A stretch of DNA of 64,000 nt from Branchiostoma floridae (taxonomy: Eukaryota > Chordata > Leptocardii > Amphioxiformes > Branchiostomatidae). The stretch covers positions 12,190,766-12,254,765 of the forward strand of contig NC_049979.1 of NCBI RefSeq assembly GCF_000003815.2. The letters run 5' to 3'. The notes under the pieces were generated by a model. It was not told where the DNA came from. It was given only the letters and a program-made list of their open reading frames with translations, and ran no database searches. This document shows positions 59,001 through 64,000 of the stretch, piece after piece. Each line of letters opens with the position of its first letter. The first letter of the stretch is position 1. The translations under genes were made by a program, and so were the position numbers.

Positions 59001-62000
59001 CAAAATGTCAAAATAAGATTCAAGGGCATAATTTGTGTACTTTTCTTGGTATACAATTTGATTTTTCTTTTCTTAAAACATCTCGGCTGGGCCCCAGCTT
59101 GGAAATGTGACCCAGGCCTTACCTACTCGTTGTATATAGTAAATACCCTTGCATTTCAGCCTTAACTATAAATCTTGTTCTTTTGAATAATAATTTTTTT
59201 TTGTGCAAAATCATGCCTGAAGGCTAGTATACACGGAAAGGAAAAATGATAAGGTATAGTATACAACAATGAACTAATAATAACGTGACATGAGAGTCAA
59301 CTACCGCCACTGTTGATCTAAAAACGGTGTTTATTGGGTTTGATTCCTTTACAATAAACCAGTCCACGTTATTCTACTCAGGTTTGTGGAAAAACACGTG
59401 AGGCTGGAGAACATAGTTCACGCCTTCAGGTTCGCCAGGCAGACGGGCTCGCTGGCCCTGACCCAGGCGGTGCACGCGGTGCTGGGCCGCCCGGACGTCT
59501 TCCGCAGCTTCGTGGACTCCGAGGTGTTCCTGGACCTGGACGCGGACGAGATCGCGGAGATCCTGCAGGAAGACACGCTGGCCGCGTTCTCGGAAGAGAC
59601 TTTGTTCGACGTGGCGCTGCGATGGATCTTGTGGGAGAGTGAAAACAGGTATGGTATGGTACTTTCATTATCTATGTAATCATGATGAGTTGTCAGTGTT
59701 CCCCATTTCAAGTGATTCAAGTTGCTATATTGTACTTTTCAATGTATATATTTTTCCATATGATGAAATAAGTTGTTGATATCGATTGTAATTTCTAACG
59801 TTATGCGTTTTACGTATGATAAAGTAAGGACTTCAGGAAGAATATTATGCATATTNNNNNNNNNNNNNNNNNNNNNNNNNNNNNNNNNNNNNNNNNNNNN
59901 NNNNNNNNNNNNNNNNNNNNNNNNNNNNNNNNNNNNNNNNNNNNNNNNNNNNNNNNNNNNNNNNNNNNNNNNNNNNNNNNNNNNNNNNNNNNNNNNNNNN
60001 NNNNNNNNNNNNNNNNNNNNNNNNNNNNNNNNNNNNNNNNNNNNNNNNNNNNNNNNNNNNNNNNNNNNNNNNNNNNNNNNNNNNNNNNNNNNNNNNNNNN
60101 NNNNNNNNNNNNNNNNNNNNNNNNNNNNNNNNNNNNNNNNNNNNNNNNNNNNNNNNNNNNNNNNNNNNNNNNNNNNNNNNNNNNNNNNNNNNNNNNNNNN
60201 NNNNNNNNNNNNNNNNNNNNNNNNNNNNNNNNNNNNNNNNNNNNNNNNNNNNNNNNNNNNNNNNNNNNGACATGCTATGCTCATATTTTGGTGACAGAAG
60301 TTGTGTAGGTTTTGGCCCCATAGCAGCTTACTCTGGAGCTGCAGGGGCATTTTCTGTCTCACATTGCTTGTGCACGGTACCACTGTGCATTACATTTATA
60401 TGTATCCTTCAATTAGAAAAAAAAAGTAAGGCAACGGTAGGCCCATGGATATCCTTCTTATGGTCGTAAGGATAGTGTGTTGTTATCCACTGTGTTTAGG
60501 GCACGGAATTGAGGGGCGAAGCCCAGCCCTCTCCTTCCACTTTTTACCTCCCTAACCGAAGTCAAAAGCCCATTTTACACTTGGATGGGGTGAGGAAAGA
60601 CGTGAAAAGTGCATTTCATTTTCAAAAGAGCACAAGATTGTTTATTAGCATGACAGGATTTGAACCTAGGGTTTTGAGCCAACCAACCTGCAGGTGCGCT
60701 ACACCATCACACGTGTTTACCTTTTGTTTTTGTATCTGACAATAAAAACAACAGACAGACGTGGGTCCGCTGCGCCGCGGAGTCGCTGGTGGTGCTGGGT
60801 GGCTGCTGCCTGACACCCGAGGCTCTGGTGGCGGACACCGTCCTCTCCGCGGAGGTCACGACTCTCCGGCACAACCAAGACAAGTGGACAGGCCTGACAA
60901 AGATGCCTCTATCGGGAGTATACGGCAGTAAGGTTTGTACCTCGATCTCTGAGCCTCTTCTACAGCAATAGTTCCTTCGTATCCCCCAGTAATATAATGG
61001 GCGGTGTTCATTTTAAATTCAGTCAATATCGATTGTTACTTTAATCGTGGCTACATCTATATAAGAGATTTTCATCATTTTAGGCATGTAGGTATCTTTG
61101 GCAAAGATGTAAACAATGACCATATTATGCAAATGAGTACTTAATTTGCATAATTAATGAGGAGCTGGTATCATTGCATTGTTTTACATAACTGAACTGC
61201 AATAAATGTAACACATGTACTTAATGACAGAGGGGACATAAACTGATACCAAACAATCTATTTCGTGGAGGTATGAGGTCGCCGAACTCTTGTTAATGGT
61301 TTTATATAACTGACGACGCAAAACATGTTTCATGTCACATGCCGTGCCAATCAATAATAAATGTGATGAATCTGAATCTAAGGTCCGAGGGCTGCAGTAC
61401 GCCTCCGTGGCCGTTCTGGACAACTTCCTGTACGTCGCCGGCGGGTTCCACGACTCGGGCGACTGCGGAGACCACGTGGACTGCACCGACGCCGTCATGC
61501 GGTTCGACCCGAGAATCTGCGTGTGGCACCGAGTCTGCGACATGCTGTCGCCGCGGCGGCACTTCCAGCTCGTGGCCGTCAATAAGTACCTGTACGCCCT
61601 CGGCGGAACGGTCTTCAGAGACCCCTACACGTCTGTAGAGAGGTATGTGACAATTTGACACTTTACATTTCTAAGTCTAGCGGCTATACAGGCTAGAGAT
61701 GTAACAATATCGAGCCGGATGGTTTACTCTTGTATGGATCGTTGTTTAGTCAATGATGTCTGCTGTACCTTATATACTATTCAGGTCTATGCAATGGGAT
61801 AGCTGAAAGAAAAAGACGCACATATCAGAAAAAGGTGACGATTATCCCTACCAACCTCTGCTTGGAGAGTAACGCCATCGATCCTATCTGTTGCCAGGTA
61901 CGCCCCGAGTCAGCGATGCTGGCAGCACGTCTCGCCGCTGATGGAGGACCCCGATGCCTTCGCGGCCGTCTCCCTGGCCGGCTGGCTGATGATCTCCGGC

Positions 62001-63250
62001 GGGAGGGAGTTCGGCATGGCGGCGGCCGTGAGGAGGGTGCGGGTGCTGGACCCCTACACCGGCTGCTGGGACGAGCGCTGCCCCATGTGGACTCCACGGG
62101 CTAACCACAACATGGTGGCTACAAGCAGGTTCGCTCGTCCACTCGGTTGGTTCCTTAATCCTCCGTTCATTCAGTCATTCTTTCATTCGTTCGTTCCTTC
62201 CGTCATCCTTTCCCTTCATTTTTCTTGCATTCATTTGTTCATATTAATGTCTTTCTTTAAAGTCCTTCATCCTTCACCCTTTCTTTCTATTTTTCCATCC
62301 ATTAGTTCATATCCATTTCATTCATGTTCCCTTCTTTTTCTTTCGTTCCCATTCATTCACATTCTTTTCAACCCGCTTTCATTCATAATCCCCTTTTCCT
62401 CTTACTTTCTTTCTTTCTCCGGATCCCTTCCTTTCTTGCTTCCTTCCCCCGTTCTCCAGGTACGTGTACGTGCTTGGCGGTGAGGTGCAGTTCTCGGACG
62501 ACGCGGCTCCGTTCGCCCTGACAATAATGGAGCGGTAAGACACTCTCACCTTTCCCAACCGTGACTATTATTCATCGAAAAAGCATATATTGCAATATTC
62601 TATAAACATAACAGTACATAACGCTACATAGACAGTACGATTCACAACTGTTAAAAAAAACCGTTTGCTCAATTTGTCGTTTATAATGTTCAACAGCAGA
62701 ATGACTGATGAGCCTCTTCAACAAAAGAATAACTTCATTCTATAACCACAACCAGGGCTTTTAAAGAAGACACTTTGCAATTGTCATTAACATGATTGGC
62801 ATGATTCGCATGTGTCCGATGATAATGCGTCTTTCATAAGTATTTAGCGTTACATCTTAACACTTATATATAACGTTATCAACTCACAGAAAAGATTCCA
62901 GAATTGCTTCATTCCCTTGCACTGTAGGAACATGCGCTCACAATCTTCCACACAGGTAACAAAGATTACATGTCCTTTGGATATTTTTCCATAGGTACGA
63001 CCCGTTCCCCAACCAGTGGACGGTGATCCCGGGCGAGGCGCTGCCGAGGCTGGAGGCCGCCGCCGCCGTGGTGAACGACGACGTCTACCTGGTGGGAGGG
63101 TACGATCCAGCCGAGCCGTTCGTGCCGAGCGACACGGTGCAGGTGTACAGCACAGCGGAACAGACGTGGCGGCTGGCGCCGAACATGCCCCGGGGGCTGT
63201 TAGGAGCTTGTGCCTGTTCTCTGACCATACGGGACGCTGACTTGTTCTGA
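56021..63250 (+). CDS. Kelch-like protein with two tandem BTB domains
   Basis: Exons: 56021-56154, 56744-56797, 57445-57528, 57635-57726, 58449-58833, 59382-59648, 60755-60932, 61383-61642, 61898-62128, 62460-62534, 62995-63250. Phases match; 671 residues as assembled. The first BTB (exons 1-4) reads GFQCDTTVVTEDGMRFDAHK, VILASCSAWFLGRF and VVLEYAYAR. A second BTB follows in exon 5: GALCDILLHSA, IPVHRVILAACVDFFAKKLP and FLAYLYTGEFDI. BACK is in exon 6 (VEKHVRLENIVHAFRFARQT ... LRWILWESENR). Six kelch blades follow (VVLGG, YVAGG, YALGG, MISGG, YVLGG, YLVGG). The C-terminal half of BACK is missing between 59648 and 60755, where a 413-bp gap lies, so one exon is probably lost. Likely a cullin-3 adaptor; the orthologue is uncertain. 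An upstream ATG at 55824 opens another short frame but has no BTB continuity. Confidence 0.87.
56196..56307. mobile_element. MITE, TAGCCTGGTATCCAGCCG family, copy 2
   Basis: Ends TAGCCTGGTATCCAGCCG and CGGCTAGATACCAGGCTA, flanked by CTCAGTCA on both sides (8-bp duplication). It shares AGCTCCCGAGTCTCTTCT with copy 1 at 38069. It inserted at the edge of an ACTC microsatellite. Confidence 0.85.
56308..56620. repeat. (ACTC)n microsatellite
   Basis: Long, mostly regular ACTC array, degenerate toward 56620, in the double-BTB kelch gene intron 1. Confidence 0.95.
56800..56866. repeat. (GTTT)n microsatellite
   Basis: GTTTGTTTGTTT run starting at the donor of exon 2 of the double-BTB gene. Confidence 0.9.
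57199..57398. mobile_element. MITE, GGCCCGGCCGGG family, copy C
   Basis: TTAGGCATACGTC then CCGGCTGGGCAGCTTTTGGG at one end and CGGCCCGACCGGCCCCCGAT then TTGGAAATGAGA at the other. The core AACGAAAAGTATGATATAAC is shared with copies near 25950 and 41940. Confidence 0.7.
58916..59120. mobile_element. MITE, GGCCCGGCCGGG family, copy D
   Basis: TTAGGCCACATTTAAAAAAG then GGGGCCCGGCCGGGCAGC, ending CAGCTTGGAAATGTGACCCA. It is closely similar to copy B at 26121. Confidence 0.75.
59856..60268. other. Assembly gap (413 N)
   Basis: Between kelch-gene exons 6 and 7, where the second half of the BACK domain would be expected. Confidence 0.99.
62160..62450. repeat. Pyrimidine-rich CATT/TTCC tract
   Basis: Degenerate TTCATTC/TTCC repeats filling the 3' part of an intron, ending in the acceptor of the exon at 62460. 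It is open in one frame by composition only. Confidence 0.7.
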
Positions 63251-63460
63251 CACTAAAATCACATGAAGAAAAATATTCGAATGTATTGATGTACATATTA
63301 AGCATTGTAAAGAGTACTGTGTATTGTAAACTCAGGTATACAGCACAGGAGCGTGCGCCTGTTCTTTGACTTGTTCTGACTAGTAAAATCGCTAGCAAGA
63401 AAAATATTCAGTATATTGATGTACACTGTATATATCTAGCGATGTAAAGAGTACTCTCTG
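63212..63460. repeat. Tandem duplication of the stop-codon region and 3' UTR
   Basis: TGACTTGTTCTGACACTAAA then AAGAAAAATATTCG, TATTGATGTACA and TGTAAAGAGTACT are repeated about 133 bp later (TGACTTGTTCTGACTAGTAA ... GTAAAGAGTACTC). The second copy even repeats TACAGCACAG and GCCTGTTCT from the coding region. Confidence 0.8.
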
Positions 63461-63521
63461 CCTTTGTCAAGTAAGTATTTCTTAGTCTCAAATGATATTT
63501 TAGTTTTACATACAGTAACAA

Positions 63522-63527
63522 AATAAA
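63522..63527 (+). terminator. Polyadenylation signal of the double-BTB kelch gene
   Basis: AATAAA 272 bp after the stop, beyond both copies of the duplicated UTR. Confidence 0.55.
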
Positions 63528-64000
63528 AATGATCACAATCATTTTTCTCGTGTTGTCAAGTAGCGACGCAGCATTCTACACAAAACGTCATGAAACAACG
63601 CCTAGGATCTGTTCATAGGATGCGGTCGCCTCATTGTTCAGCGACATCCATTGTTCAGCGACATCCGTAAAAGGTTCGTTAAAGACCTACCGACCATAAC
63701 ACGAAAACCCTACCCACATTGCACGCGTAACGACTTTCTGAGAGAAATTAGGTAACGTTAGTGACTTACTTGATCTTCATGATAGTGATTATGATATTAT
63801 AATAATTGATGTAAGGCTTGGGTGATAAACCACATGATGAACGCAGAACTGATTTAAACATGCAGTACAGAGAAGACCACACTTTCACGGACCTGTGCGT
63901 GTCACTGTGTCACTAACAGTAACATTGGATGATCTACAACATCATTCTCATTCTGTTCTGGCAAACATTCGAGCGCGCTCAATACGTTCGAATGTGGAAC
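63528..64000. other. 3' flank, nothing recognised
   Basis: AT-rich sequence without coding exons or repeats that I can identify. Confidence 0.5.

Overview
This window looks like chordate nuclear DNA, most probably from a lancelet (amphioxus, Branchiostoma). The genes are split into many short exons with GT-AG introns. They encode metazoan families: RNF8, selenoprotein L, VWA7, an intracellular lipid-binding protein and two kelch proteins. The introns are full of minisatellites, small inverted-repeat (MITE) transposons and an RTE-type retrotransposon. The species assignment is an inference. Four runs of N mark assembly gaps.

Layout. (1) 2187-7220, plus strand: the 3' two-thirds of an RNF8 E3 ubiquitin ligase (coiled coil, RING, Ser-rich tail). 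It ends in a CCHC zinc knuckle whose second half is supplied by either of two tandem alternative last exons. (2) 13144-19582, minus strand: a complete 11-exon, 318-codon thioredoxin-fold gene. It reads through only if two in-frame TGA codons are selenocysteine, giving a UxxU motif; I identify it as selenoprotein L. (3) 22238-49217, plus strand: a complete 16-exon VWA7 gene of 1066 residues. Its 11.5-kb intron 5 holds an oppositely oriented kelch-like gene whose coding region is split by a 4.1-kb DNA transposon with terminal inverted repeats. Its intron 11 holds a nearly full-length RTE element with a perfect 10-bp target-site duplication. (4) 52187-54728, minus strand: a complete five-exon fatty-acid-binding-protein-family gene, followed by a partial duplicate of its last two exons. 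(5) 56021-63250, plus strand: a BTB-BTB-BACK-kelch gene, with one BACK-domain exon probably lost in an N gap.

RNF8 and selenoprotein L converge, selenoprotein L and VWA7 diverge, VWA7 and the lipid-binding gene converge, and the lipid-binding and double-BTB genes diverge. I see no pathway uniting them. The most unusual items are the double-selenocysteine gene, the mutually exclusive RNF8 zinc-knuckle exons, and the transposon inside the kelch gene whose two ends happen to offer in-frame splice sites.

All exon boundaries were derived by hand from splice consensus and reading-frame phase, and each full gene closes to a whole number of codons. No database search was possible.
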